Positions 1 to 7,340 of a DNA stretch of 64,000 nucleotides are shown here, piece after piece (position 1 is the stretch's first letter; each line of letters opens with the position of its first letter). A program made the translations under genes and the position numbers. The notes below the pieces were generated by a model. It was given only the letters and a program-made list of their open reading frames with translations. It did not search any database and had not been told where the DNA came from. The stretch lies in NCBI RefSeq assembly GCF_001667885.1, contig NZ_LZJW01000093.1:1-64000 (forward strand), written 5' to 3'. The stretch is from Mycobacterium scrofulaceum (GTDB taxonomy: Bacteria > Actinomycetota > Actinomycetes > Mycobacteriales > Mycobacteriaceae).

Positions 1-1186
1 ATTTCACGCTGGAACGCGAGCCGTGCGCGCCCTTGTTCACCTGCACCAGGCCCCGGTAGGAGGTGCGGCCGCCGCCGCGGGCCACGGACTTCGAGACGAT
101 GTTGCTCGACGTGTTGGGCGCCAGGTGCAGCATCTTGGCGCCGGCGTCCTGGTGCTGGCCCTCCCCGGCGAAGGCGACCGACAGGACCTCACCCTTGGCG
201 TGCTCACCGGTCATCCAGACGGCCGGGTACTTCATGGTCACCTTGGACCCGATGTTGCCGTCGACCCACTCCATCGTGGCGCCGGCCTCGGCGCGCGCCC
301 GCTTGGTGACCAGGTTGTAGACGTTGTTCGACCAGTTCTGAATCGTGGTGTAACGGCAACGGCCACCGGGCTTTACGATGATCTCCACCACCGCCGAGTG
401 CAGCGAGTCCGACGTGTAGATGGGCGCGGTGCAGCCCTCGACGTAATGCACGTAGGCGTTTTCGTCGACGATGATCAGGGTCCGCTCGAACTGGCCCATG
501 TTCTCGGTGTTGATCCGGAAGTAGGCCTGCAGCGGGATGTCGACGTGCACGCCCGGCGGAACGTAGATGAAGGATCCGCCGCTCCACACCGCGGTGTTCA
601 ACGCGGAGAATTTGTTGTCCCCGGCCGGGATCACGGTGCCGAAGTACTGCTGGAAGAGTTCGGGGTGTTCCCGCAGGCCGGTGTCGGTGTCGAGGAAGAT
701 GACGCCCTGGGACTCCAGGTCCTCGCGGATCTGGTGATACACCACCTCGGACTCATACTGAGCGGCCACACCGGCGACCAGCCGCTGCTTCTCGGCCTCG
801 GGAATTCCCAAGCGGTCGTACGTATTCCGGATGTCCTCGGGCAGGTCATCCCATGAAGCCGCCTGCTTCTCGGTCGACCGCACGAAGTACTTGATGTTGT
901 CGAAGTCGATGCCGCTCAGGTCCGAGCCCCAGTTGGGCATCGGCTTGCGGTCGAAGATGCGCAGCGCCTTCAGCCGGGTCTGCAGCATCCATTCGGGCTC
1001 GTTCTTCTTCGCCGAGATGTCGCGGACCACCGCCTCGGACAGCCCGCGCTGGGCGCTCGCTCCGGCGACGTCGGAGTCCGCCCAGCCATAGCCGTAGCGG
1101 CCCAGCGACGCGATCGCCTGCTCCTGGGTCAGCGGCTCTGCTTCTCCCGCTTTGAAGGCCTTCTCGGCCTCTGGCGTGAGGGTCAT
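1..1186 (-). CDS. sufB: SufB, Fe-S cluster scaffold subunit (partial, 3' end outside window)
   Basis: SufB is the scaffold of the SufBCD complex, which builds Fe-S clusters in the cytosol. The 395 visible residues show the family's conserved core, including [30 protein letters not shown] and the motif around [22 protein letters not shown]. The C-terminal part of a protein of usually about 480 residues lies beyond base 1. The ATG at 1186 overlaps the TGA of sufR as ATGA, so the two are probably translationally coupled and co-transcribed, with sufR first. Cys252 is followed directly by Thr-Ala-Pro, so no intein interrupts the site that carries one in M. tuberculosis SufB. Identification is very secure; only the missing end is unknown. 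Confidence 0.97.
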   Translation of the reverse strand, partial: MTLTPEAEKAFKAGEAEPLTQEQAIASLGRYGYGWADSDVAGASAQRGLSEAVVRDISAKKNEPEWMLQTRLKALRIFDRKPMPNWGSDLSGIDFDNIKYFVRSTEKQAASWDDLPEDIRNTYDRLGIPEAEKQRLVAGVAAQYESEVVYHQIREDLESQGVIFLDTDTGLREHPELFQQYFGTVIPAGDNKFSALNTAVWSGGSFIYVPPGVHVDIPLQAYFRINTENMGQFERTLIIVDENAYVHYVEGCTAPIYTSDSLHSAVVEIIVKPGGRCRYTTIQNWSNNVYNLVTKRARAEAGATMEWVDGNIGSKVTMKYPAVWMTGEHAKGEVLSVAFAGEGQHQDAGAKMLHLAPNTSSNIVSKSVARGGGRTSYRGLVQVNKGAHGSRSSVK

Positions 1187-1935
1187 AACGACGCTCCTTC
1201 GATGCTCGTGGTGTCGCGACGCGGGCTGGGCGCCTTCGAATTGGGGACGGTAAGCGGTACGTGGGTGGTGCAGGCGCAGTTCCCGTTGACGATGGTCGCC
1301 AACCGCTGCACGTGGGTCCCGAGCACCTCGGCCATCGCCTGCTGCTCGGCTTCACACAGCTCCGGGAATTCCTCGGCGACGTGCGACACCGGGCAGTGGT
1401 GCTGGCAGATCTGCACGCCGTGGATCGGGCCGCCGACCCGCGTCGTGGTGGCGACGTAACCCGCCTTGGTCAGCGCGCCGGCCACCCGCTCGGCGGCCGC
1501 CTCGACTGCGGCGTCGTCGTCACCCTCGGCCGACGGCACGCCGGCCAGGATCGAGTCGATCCGTTGCCGGGCGAACGTGCGGACGGCGTCCTCGCCGCCG
1601 ATCTCCCGCAGCTGCCGCATGGCCGCCGCCGCCAGGTCGTCGTAGGCGTGCTCGAGCTTGGCGCGGCCCCCAGCGGTGAGCCGGAACCGCTTGGCGGGAC
1701 GGCCGCGACCCACCTGCTGCCACGATGCGGCGGGCACCGACTCGGCGTCGCCCGCCTCGATCAGGGCGTCGAGGTGGCGTCGCACGCCGGCGGCCGCCAG
1801 CCCGAGCCGGTCACCGATCTCGCCGGCGGTGATCGATCCGGACTCCACCAGCAGCCGCACGATGGCGCGGCGGGTGTGGCCATCCGGCACTGCCGCGCCC
1901 ACGGCAGCGTCGTCGAGGCCGGTTCGGATTTTCAC
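1183..1935 (-). CDS. sufR: SufR, Fe-S dependent repressor of the suf operon
   Basis: This is an ArsR/DeoR-like winged-helix regulator. The N-terminal helix-turn-helix ([20 protein letters not shown]...[13 protein letters not shown]) is followed by a wing with [12 protein letters not shown]. The C-terminal half carries the cysteines expected to ligate a 4Fe-4S cluster ([27 protein letters not shown]). It heads the suf operon and its TGA overlaps the sufB ATG. I chose the GTG at 1935 (VKIRTGLDD). There is no good Shine-Dalgarno before it, and a palindrome overlaps it, which fits a leaderless transcript. A longer frame opens at a GTG at 1998. By family knowledge SufR represses its own operon when it holds its cluster. 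Family assignment is secure; the start is moderate. Confidence 0.9.
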   Translation of the reverse strand: MKIRTGLDDAAVGAAVPDGHTRRAIVRLLVESGSITAGEIGDRLGLAAAGVRRHLDALIEAGDAESVPAASWQQVGRGRPAKRFRLTAGGRAKLEHAYDDLAAAAMRQLREIGGEDAVRTFARQRIDSILAGVPSAEGDDDAAVEAAAERVAGALTKAGYVATTTRVGGPIHGVQICQHHCPVSHVAEEFPELCEAEQQAMAEVLGTHVQRLATIVNGNCACTTHVPLTVPNSKAPSPRRDTTSIEGASL

Positions 1936-1948
1936 AACACCAGTGTGA
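1932..1948 (-). promoter_or_regulatory. Probable SufR operator
   Basis: On the minus strand the sequence reads TCACACTGGTGTTGTGA. It is a palindrome with TCACA and TGTGA ends, and it contains ACACT-N5-TGTGA, the form I recall being reported for the M. tuberculosis SufR site. It overlaps the proposed GTG start at 1933-1935, so bound SufR would cover the transcription start of a leaderless message. Confidence 0.6.
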
Positions 1949-2020
1949 CGCAATTCCGGGGATCGGTCTACCAAGGGTGCCCTGGGCGGGCGTTGCACTG
2001 GTCACACTCGGCCCCACGGG

Positions 2021-2160
2021 CGGCGACCCACTGCGCCCGGCTACGCCGCGCTTGCGATCCCCGCCGGGCACCACTGGCGGCGACCCACTGCGCCCGGCTA
2101 CGCCGCGCTTGCGATCCCCGCCGGGCACAACTTGCCGCGACCCCGGCGGTTACGCTGCTC
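2021..2160. repeat. 57-bp direct tandem repeat, two copies plus a degenerate third
   Basis: Copy 1 spans 2021-2077 and copy 2 spans 2078-2134. The first 50 bases of each are identical, and the last 7 differ at two positions. A shortened, diverged third copy (CCGCGACCC then GGTTACGCTGCTC) runs to about 2160, just before the mptB start. The block lies between the divergent sufR and mptB genes, so it sits in the mptB promoter/leader zone. The unit length is typical of mycobacterial VNTR loci. Confidence 0.85.
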
Positions 2161-2162
2161 TG

Positions 2163-3851
2163 ATGGCAGCCCGCCACCACGTGCTGAGCTCGTCGATCGC
2201 CAGCCTGCATGGCGACGAGCAGACGGTGGGCACGCCGCTGAACGATACCGAGCTCACCGCGCTGCAGCGCACCCGCCTCTTCGGCGCGACCGGCACCGTC
2301 CTGATGGCCATCGGCGCGCTGGGCGCCGGGGCCCGACCCGTGGTCCAGGACCCCACCTTCGGGGTGCGGTTGCTGAATCTGCCGTCGCGGATCCAGACCG
2401 TGTCCCTGACGATGACGACCACGGGCGCGGTCATGATGGCGTTGGCCTGGCTGATGCTCGGCCGGTTCGCGCTGGGCCGCAGGCGGATGTCGCGCGGTGA
2501 CCTGGACCGCACCCTGCTGCTGTGGACGCTGCCGCTGCTGATCGCCCCGCCGATGTACAGCAAGGACGTCTACTCCTACCTGGCGCAGAGCCAGATCTCC
2601 CTGGAGGGGCTCGACCCCTACCGGGTGGGGCCCGCGTCCGGGCTCGGGCTGTCCCACGTCTTCACGCTCTCGGTACCCACGCTGTGGCGGGAGACCCCGG
2701 CGCCCTACGGCCCGCTGTTTCTGTGGATCGGGCGCGGCATCTCGGCCATCACCGGGGAAAACATCGTCGCCGCCGTGCTGTGCCACCGGCTGGTCGAGCT
2801 GATCGGCGTGGGCCTGATCGTGTGGGCGACCCCGCGGCTGGCCCGGCGCTGCGGCGTCGCGGAGGTCAGCGCGCTGTGGCTGGGCGCGGCCAACCCGCTG
2901 CTGATCATGCATTTGGTCGCCGGCGTCCACAATGAGGCGCTGATGCTCGGGCTGATGCTGGCCGGCGCCGAATTCGCGCTGCGGGGCCTCGACTCGCCGC
3001 GGCTGTTCCCGGCCTCCTGGCGGCCGGGTCCGGACTGGGAACCGCTGGGCATGCTGCTGGCCGGCGCGGTCCTGATCGTGCTGTCGTCGCAGGTGAAACT
3101 GCCGTCGCTGCTGGCGCTCGGGTTCGTCACGATGGCGCTGGCGTACCGCTGCGGGGGCAACCTACGTGCGCTGCTGCTCGCGGGCGGCGCGATGAGCGCG
3201 CTGTCGCTGGCGGTGATGGCGGTCGTCGGCTGGGCCAGCGGGCTGGGATTCGGCTGGATCTACACGCTGGGCACCGCGAACGTCGTGCGCAGCTGGATGT
3301 CGCCGCCGACGCTGCTCGCCCTGGGCACCGGACAGGTGGGAATCCTGTTGGGGCTGGGCGATCACACCACCGCGGTGCTGGGGCTCACCCGCGCCATCGG
3401 TGTGCTGATCATCACGGTGATGGTGGGCTGGCTGCTGGTAGCGGTCTTCCGTGGCCGGTTGCATCCGATCGGCGGCCTGGGTGTGGCGCTGGGCGTCACG
3501 GTGCTGCTGTTCCCCGTCGTGCAGCCCTGGTACCTGCTCTGGGCGATCATCCCGCTGGCCGCCTGGGCCACCCGCACCGGCTTCCGGGTCGCGGTCATCG
3601 TCATCACCCTGGTCGTCGGCATCTTCGGCCCGACGGCCAACGGCGACCGCTTCGCGCTGTTCCAGATAGTCGATGCGACCCTGGCCAGCACCGTGATCGT
3701 CGCGGTGCTCATCGCGGTGACCTACACCCGCCTGCCGTGGCGGCGACTCCCGGACGACAGCGCGGAGACGCCGGAACCGGCGCCGGCGCCCCCGACCGCT
3801 CAGACCCCTCGCCCGGCGGCGGTGCCTGACGCCTACGCTGATTCCACGTGA
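2163..3851 (+). CDS. mptB: MptB-type alpha-(1->6)-mannopyranosyltransferase (GT-C membrane enzyme)
   Basis: This 562-residue polytopic membrane protein matches the Rv1459c/MptB family. That family adds alpha-1,6-mannose units from polyprenol-phosphomannose to the mannan core of lipomannan and lipoarabinomannan on the periplasmic side. The early loop motif SKDVYSYLAQSQ and the following DPYRVGP are characteristic of these GT-C enzymes. Many hydrophobic segments fill the chain, and a Pro/Ala-rich cytoplasmic-type tail (PEPAPAPPTAQTPRP) ends it. The ATG at 2163 is chosen because the frame upstream runs only through the 57-bp repeats. The stop overlaps the micro-ORF of a MIRU element that leads into the ABC transporter genes. 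Role in mycobacteria may be redundant with other GT-C enzymes. Confidence 0.88.
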   Translation: MAARHHVLSSSIASLHGDEQTVGTPLNDTELTALQRTRLFGATGTVLMAIGALGAGARPVVQDPTFGVRLLNLPSRIQTVSLTMTTTGAVMMALAWLMLGRFALGRRRMSRGDLDRTLLLWTLPLLIAPPMYSKDVYSYLAQSQISLEGLDPYRVGPASGLGLSHVFTLSVPTLWRETPAPYGPLFLWIGRGISAITGENIVAAVLCHRLVELIGVGLIVWATPRLARRCGVAEVSALWLGAANPLLIMHLVAGVHNEALMLGLMLAGAEFALRGLDSPRLFPASWRPGPDWEPLGMLLAGAVLIVLSSQVKLPSLLALGFVTMALAYRCGGNLRALLLAGGAMSALSLAVMAVVGWASGLGFGWIYTLGTANVVRSWMSPPTLLALGTGQVGILLGLGDHTTAVLGLTRAIGVLIITVMVGWLLVAVFRGRLHPIGGLGVALGVTVLLFPVVQPWYLLWAIIPLAAWATRTGFRVAVIVITLVVGIFGPTANGDRFALFQIVDATLASTVIVAVLIAVTYTRLPWRRLPDDSAETPEPAPAPPTAQTPRPAAVPDAYADST

Positions 3852-3904
3852 GCCGCGCTGACGACGATGCAGAGCGCAGCGATGAGGAGGAGCGGCGCTC
3901 GTGA
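3848..3904 (+). repeat. MIRU element with 18-codon coupled micro-ORF
   Basis: The intergenic segment matches the mycobacterial interspersed repetitive unit, with the core GATGCAGAGCGCAGCGATGA. It contains an open micro-ORF, VSRADDDAERSDEEERRS. Its GTG (3848) overlaps the TGA of mptB as GTGA, and its TGA (3902-3904) overlaps the GTG start of the next gene, again as GTGA. The GAGGAG inside the element also serves as Shine-Dalgarno for the ABC gene. Known MIRUs behave this way, filling operon junctions without breaking translational coupling. Confidence 0.88.
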
Positions 3905-4836
3905 GCTCGGACGTTCCTGAAACGGTCGTGCGGCTGCGCGGGGTGAGCAAGCGCTACGGATCCACCACGGCCGTCGCCGATCTCGACCTCGAGGTGCACG
4001 CCGCCGAAGTGCTGGCCCTGCTGGGACCCAACGGTGCCGGCAAGACCACGACGGTCGAAATGTGCGAGGGCTTCGTGCGCCCGGACGCCGGCACCATCGA
4101 GGTGCTCGGGCTTGACCCGATCGCCGACAACGCCCGCCTGCGCACCCGCATCGGGGTGATGCTGCAGGGCGGGGGCGGCTACCCGTCCGCGCGGGCGGGC
4201 GAAATGCTGAACCTGGTCGCCTCGTACGCCGCGGACCCGCTGGATCCGGCGTGGTTGCTGGACACCCTTGGCCTCACCGACGCCACCCGCACCACCTATC
4301 GGCGGCTGTCCGGCGGGCAGCAGCAGCGGCTCGCGCTGGCCTGCGCGCTGGTCGGCCGGCCCGAGCTGGTCTTTCTCGACGAGCCGACGGCGGGCATGGA
4401 CGCCCACGCCCGGCTGCTGGTGTGGGAGCTGATCGACGCGCTGCGCCGCGACGGCGTGACGGTGCTGCTGACGACACACCAGCTCAAGGAGGCCGAGGAG
4501 CTGGCCGATCGGCTGGTCATCATCGACCACGGCGTGACCGTCGCCGCCGGCACGCCGACCGAGCTGATGCGAGCCGGCGCCAAGGACGAGCTGCGCTTCA
4601 CCGCGCCGCCGCGCCTCGACCTGACGCTGCTGACCGCCGCGCTGCCCGAGGATTACCGGGCCAGCGAGGTGACGCCGGGCGAGTACCTGGTCGAGGGCCC
4701 CGTCGACCCGCAGGTGCTGGCCACCGTCACCGCGTGGTGCGCGCGGATCGACGTGCTGGCCACCGACATGCGCGTCGAGCAGCGCAGCCTCGAGGACGTG
4801 TTCCTCGACCTGACCGGCAGGAAGTTGCGGCAGTGA
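3901..4836 (+). CDS. ABC transporter ATP-binding protein (Rv1458c-like)
   Basis: A 311-residue ATPase subunit of an ABC exporter. The Walker A GPNGAGKT is at residues 42-49, the signature LSGGQQQR starts at residue 136, and Walker B is VFLDEPTAGMD, followed by the H-loop LLTTHQ. The C-terminal third resembles the extra domain of DrrA/NatA-type exporters. The GTG at 3901 is preceded by GAGGAG within the MIRU element. The stop overlaps the permease start as GTGA, so the pair is coupled. In M. tuberculosis this pair sits between mptB and ctaA. The substrate is unknown; a lipid, drug or heme-related compound are all possible. Confidence 0.93.
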   Translation: MSSDVPETVVRLRGVSKRYGSTTAVADLDLEVHAAEVLALLGPNGAGKTTTVEMCEGFVRPDAGTIEVLGLDPIADNARLRTRIGVMLQGGGGYPSARAGEMLNLVASYAADPLDPAWLLDTLGLTDATRTTYRRLSGGQQQRLALACALVGRPELVFLDEPTAGMDAHARLLVWELIDALRRDGVTVLLTTHQLKEAEELADRLVIIDHGVTVAAGTPTELMRAGAKDELRFTAPPRLDLTLLTAALPEDYRASEVTPGEYLVEGPVDPQVLATVTAWCARIDVLATDMRVEQRSLEDVFLDLTGRKLRQ

Positions 4837-5612
4837 CCCGATCGAACGTCTTCCCCGCGGGAACCTTCACCCCCGACCCCAGGCCCAACGCCGTGCCGCG
4901 GATGCTGGCCGCACAGTTCGGCCTCGAGCTCAAGTTGCTGCTGCGCAACGGCGAGCAGCTGCTGCTGACCATGTTCATCCCGATCACGCTGCTGGTGGGG
5001 TTGACGCTGTTGCCGTTTGGTTCCTTCGGCCACAACCGCGCCGCCACGTTCGTGCCCGCCATCATGGCCCTCGCGGTGATTTCGACCGCGTTCACCGGAC
5101 AGGCCATCGCGGTCGCCTTCGACCGCCGCTACGGCGCGCTCAAGCGATTGGGCGCGACCCCGCTGCCGGTCTGGGGCATCATCGCCGGCAAGTCACTGGC
5201 CGTGGTCACCGTGGTGTTCCTGCAGGCAATCCTGTTGGGCGCCATCGGGTTTGCGCTGGGCTGGCGGCCCGCTCCCTTGTCTTTGCTGTTGGGCGCGGCG
5301 GTCATCGCGCTGGGTACCGCGGGCTTCGCCGCGCTCGGGCTGTTGCTCGGCGGGACGTTGCGGGCCGAGATCGTGCTGGCGGTGGCCAACCTGTTGTGGT
5401 TCGTCTTCGCCGGGCTGGGCGCGCTGACCGTGGAGAGCGACATGATCCCGTCGGGGGTCAAGTGGGCGGCCCGGCTCACCCCGTCGGGCGCGCTCACCGA
5501 GGCCCTGTCGCGGGCGATGGTGCTGTCGGTGGACTGGTTCGGCATCGCCGTGTTGGCGGTGTGGGGGACGCTGGCGGCGCTGGCCGCGCGGCGCTGGTTC
5601 CGTTTCACCTGA
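4833..5612 (+). CDS. ABC-2 type permease (Rv1457c-like)
   Basis: A 259-residue membrane protein with about six hydrophobic segments. It has the ABC-2 family layout: a cytosolic amphipathic N-terminus (MLAAQFGLELKLLLRNGEQ), then TM pairs, with the conserved short loop ERRYGALKRLGATPLP-like segment present as DRRYGALKRLGATPLP. The GTG start at 4833 overlaps the ATPase stop as GTGA, so it is the cognate partner. The last gene before it is joined through a MIRU to mptB, and ctaA follows after a 140-bp gap containing an inverted repeat. It is inferred to be the membrane half of an exporter; no substrate can be read from sequence. Confidence 0.9.
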   Translation: MTRSNVFPAGTFTPDPRPNAVPRMLAAQFGLELKLLLRNGEQLLLTMFIPITLLVGLTLLPFGSFGHNRAATFVPAIMALAVISTAFTGQAIAVAFDRRYGALKRLGATPLPVWGIIAGKSLAVVTVVFLQAILLGAIGFALGWRPAPLSLLLGAAVIALGTAGFAALGLLLGGTLRAEIVLAVANLLWFVFAGLGALTVESDMIPSGVKWAARLTPSGALTEALSRAMVLSVDWFGIAVLAVWGTLAALAARRWFRFT

Positions 5613-5640
5613 CGCGGGCGGACGGGCTCGGGTTCGGGAC

Positions 5641-5701
5641 CGCGACACTTAAACCACGCACACGACACGCCGATGCGGATGTGCGTGGTTTAAGTCTCGC
5701 G
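5641..5701. repeat. Long inverted repeat, possible terminator or interspersed palindrome
   Basis: The arms 5641-5661 and 5681-5701 are complementary at 20 of 21 positions (core ACTTAAACCACGCAC / GTGCGTGGTTTAAGT) around a 19-nt loop. It lies 28 bp after the permease stop and before the ctaA promoter. It could end the mptB-ABC transcript or be a dispersed palindromic unit. No U-tract follows the stem. Confidence 0.7.
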
Positions 5702-5714
5702 AACGCCAGGGCTT

Positions 5715-5729
5715 ACTACAGGGTGTAGT
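5715..5729 (+). promoter_or_regulatory. BlaI/MecI-like operator upstream of ctaA
   Basis: The palindrome ACTACA-GGG-TGTAGT has perfect 6-bp arms 24 bp before the ctaA ATG. TACTACA/TGTAGTA half-sites are the hallmark of BlaI/MecI/CopY repressors, and mycobacteria have a BlaI (Rv1846c family). The position is right for repression of ctaA. The regulator is inferred. Confidence 0.5.
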
Positions 5730-5752
5730 TTTCGTTGGCCTACCATCGGGCC

Positions 5753-6709
5753 ATGCCCGTGGGACGAACGTTGAGGCGGATGGTGGACCTGCTCCCCAAC
5801 CCCAGCGTGCGCGTCCAGCGCCTCATCGCCGCGGCCGTCATCCTCACCCAGGGCGGAATCGCCGTCACGGGCGCGATCGTCCGCGTCACCGCGTCGGGCC
5901 TGGGCTGCCCCACCTGGCCGCAGTGCTTCCCGGGCAGCTTCACCCCCGTCGCCCACGCCGAAGTGCCGCGCATCCACCAGGCGGTCGAATTCGGCAACCG
6001 CATGATCACGTTTGCCGTAGTCGTGACGGCGGCACTGGCCGTGCTGGCCGTGATCCGGGCCCGGCGACGCACCGAGGTGCTGGTCTATGCGTGGCTGATG
6101 CCGGTCTCGACGGTGGTGCAGGCGGTCATCGGCGGCATCACCGTGCGCACCGGACTGCTGTGGTGGACGGTCGCCATCCACCTGCTCACCTCGATGACGA
6201 TGGTGTGGCTGTCGGTGCTGCTCTACGTCAAGATCGGTGAGCCCGACGACGGCGCGGCGCGCCGGAGCGTCCCCCGGCCGCTGCGGGCCCTGACGGCGCT
6301 GATCGGGCTGGACCTGTCCGTGGTGCTGGTCACCGGCACGCTGGTGACGGCCGCCGGCCCGCACGCCGGCGACCGCAGCCCCACCCGGACCGTGCCCCGG
6401 CTCAAGGTCGCGGTCGACACCCTGGTCCACGCGCACTCCTCGCTGCTGGTCGCCTACCTCGCCCTGCTGGTCGGGCTGGGATTCGGGCTGCTGGCGGTGC
6501 GCGCCGCCCAGCCCATCCTGCGACGGCTGATCGTGCTGCTCGCGCTGGTCTGCGCGCAGGCCGCGGTCGGCACCGCCCAGTACTTCACCGGGGTGCCCGC
6601 CGCGCTGGTCGCCCTGCACGTGGCCGGCGCCGCGGCGTGCACCGCCGCCACCGCCGCGCTATGGGCGTCGATGCGAGAACGGGCCGAGCCCGAACCGCTC
6701 GCAGGCTGA
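5753..6709 (+). CDS. ctaA: CtaA, heme A synthase
   Basis: CtaA oxidises heme O to heme A for the aa3-type cytochrome c oxidase. It acts in the membrane together with CtaB, which makes heme O and is encoded convergently 1.7 kb downstream. The 318-residue protein has about eight hydrophobic segments, and the paired His/Glu motifs of the family: the cysteine loop GLGCPTWPQCFPG, RIHQAVEFGNR (HxxxE-type), IHLLTSMTM, VDTLVHAHSS and ALHVAGAAAC. The ATG at 5753 follows a BlaI-like palindrome; a later ATG at 5780 is an alternative. The 3' end overlaps a convergent ATP-grasp-like gene by about 50 bp. Confidence 0.93.
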   Translation: MPVGRTLRRMVDLLPNPSVRVQRLIAAAVILTQGGIAVTGAIVRVTASGLGCPTWPQCFPGSFTPVAHAEVPRIHQAVEFGNRMITFAVVVTAALAVLAVIRARRRTEVLVYAWLMPVSTVVQAVIGGITVRTGLLWWTVAIHLLTSMTMVWLSVLLYVKIGEPDDGAARRSVPRPLRALTALIGLDLSVVLVTGTLVTAAGPHAGDRSPTRTVPRLKVAVDTLVHAHSSLLVAYLALLVGLGFGLLAVRAAQPILRRLIVLLALVCAQAAVGTAQYFTGVPAALVALHVAGAAACTAATAALWASMRERAEPEPLAG

Positions 6710-7321
6710 CTCCACGGCCAACGCGAAGTCGCGCTGGCCGCGCTCGCGGTCGCCGGCGGCGAGGTGCCGCCACCCCAGCGACGGCGCGACGAGGTCGAGC
6801 CGCACCAGCCGACCCCCCGCCACGTCGGCGCGCGCGTACAGCAGGTCGCGTGCGGCGATTCCGGCCCGGTCGGCGGCGGCCGCCAGCGCGGCGTACCCGA
6901 GGTCCCACGCCTCGAACTCCGGCTCGATCGGCCAGGCGTGTGATCGCTCACCACCGAGGAAGATCAGCGCCGCCTCCATCGTCCCGCCCGCGAGGGTCGG
7001 CACCCCGGCGTCCTCCAGATCCCGCAGATATCGCTCACCGAGGTTCCAAGCGATCGCGTCGGGCGGGTTGAGCAGGTGGCGCACCCGCCGCGCCCAGCCG
7101 AGCAACTCGTCGCCGCGGTCCGCGGTGGCGCGCAGAATCACCAGGTCGGCGTCGAGGGTCTGCGGATCGTCCCAGGACAGCCAGCGCGCGTGCAGCCCCC
7201 GCGCCCGCAGCGCGGGAACCAACCCGGCGTCGTCCGGGTTCCGCGGGCGATGGCCCGCATCGTCTTCGTGCCCCGCCAGCACGATGCGGGGATGGAAGAT
7301 GTCCGGACGGGCGAGTTTCAT
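6659..7321 (-). CDS. ATP-grasp-like protein with an internal deletion
   Basis: The 220-residue product resembles actinobacterial ATP-grasp proteins of about 280-300 residues at both ends. The N-terminal part has LVPALRARGLHARWLSWDDP, DLVILRAT and the block ending in WNLGERYLRDLEDAGVPTL. The C-terminal part has ALIFLGGERSHAW, the segment LAAAADRAGIAARDLLYARA, and a carboxy end SLGWRHL...ERFGLGPFSH. The central stretch that normally holds the ATP-binding lysine and glycine-rich loop is missing between residues of GVPTLAGG and TMEAALIF. The frame is intact, so it may be expressed but is unlikely to bind ATP normally. It starts divergently from qor and overlaps the end of ctaA. I know of no M. 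tuberculosis counterpart here. Confidence 0.7.
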   Translation of the reverse strand: MKLARPDIFHPRIVLAGHEDDAGHRPRNPDDAGLVPALRARGLHARWLSWDDPQTLDADLVILRATADRGDELLGWARRVRHLLNPPDAIAWNLGERYLRDLEDAGVPTLAGGTMEAALIFLGGERSHAWPIEPEFEAWDLGYAALAAAADRAGIAARDLLYARADVAGGRLVRLDLVAPSLGWRHLAAGDRERGQRDFALAVESACERFGLGPFSHRRP

Positions 7322-7340
7322 GCCCGGGCATGATAAGCAC

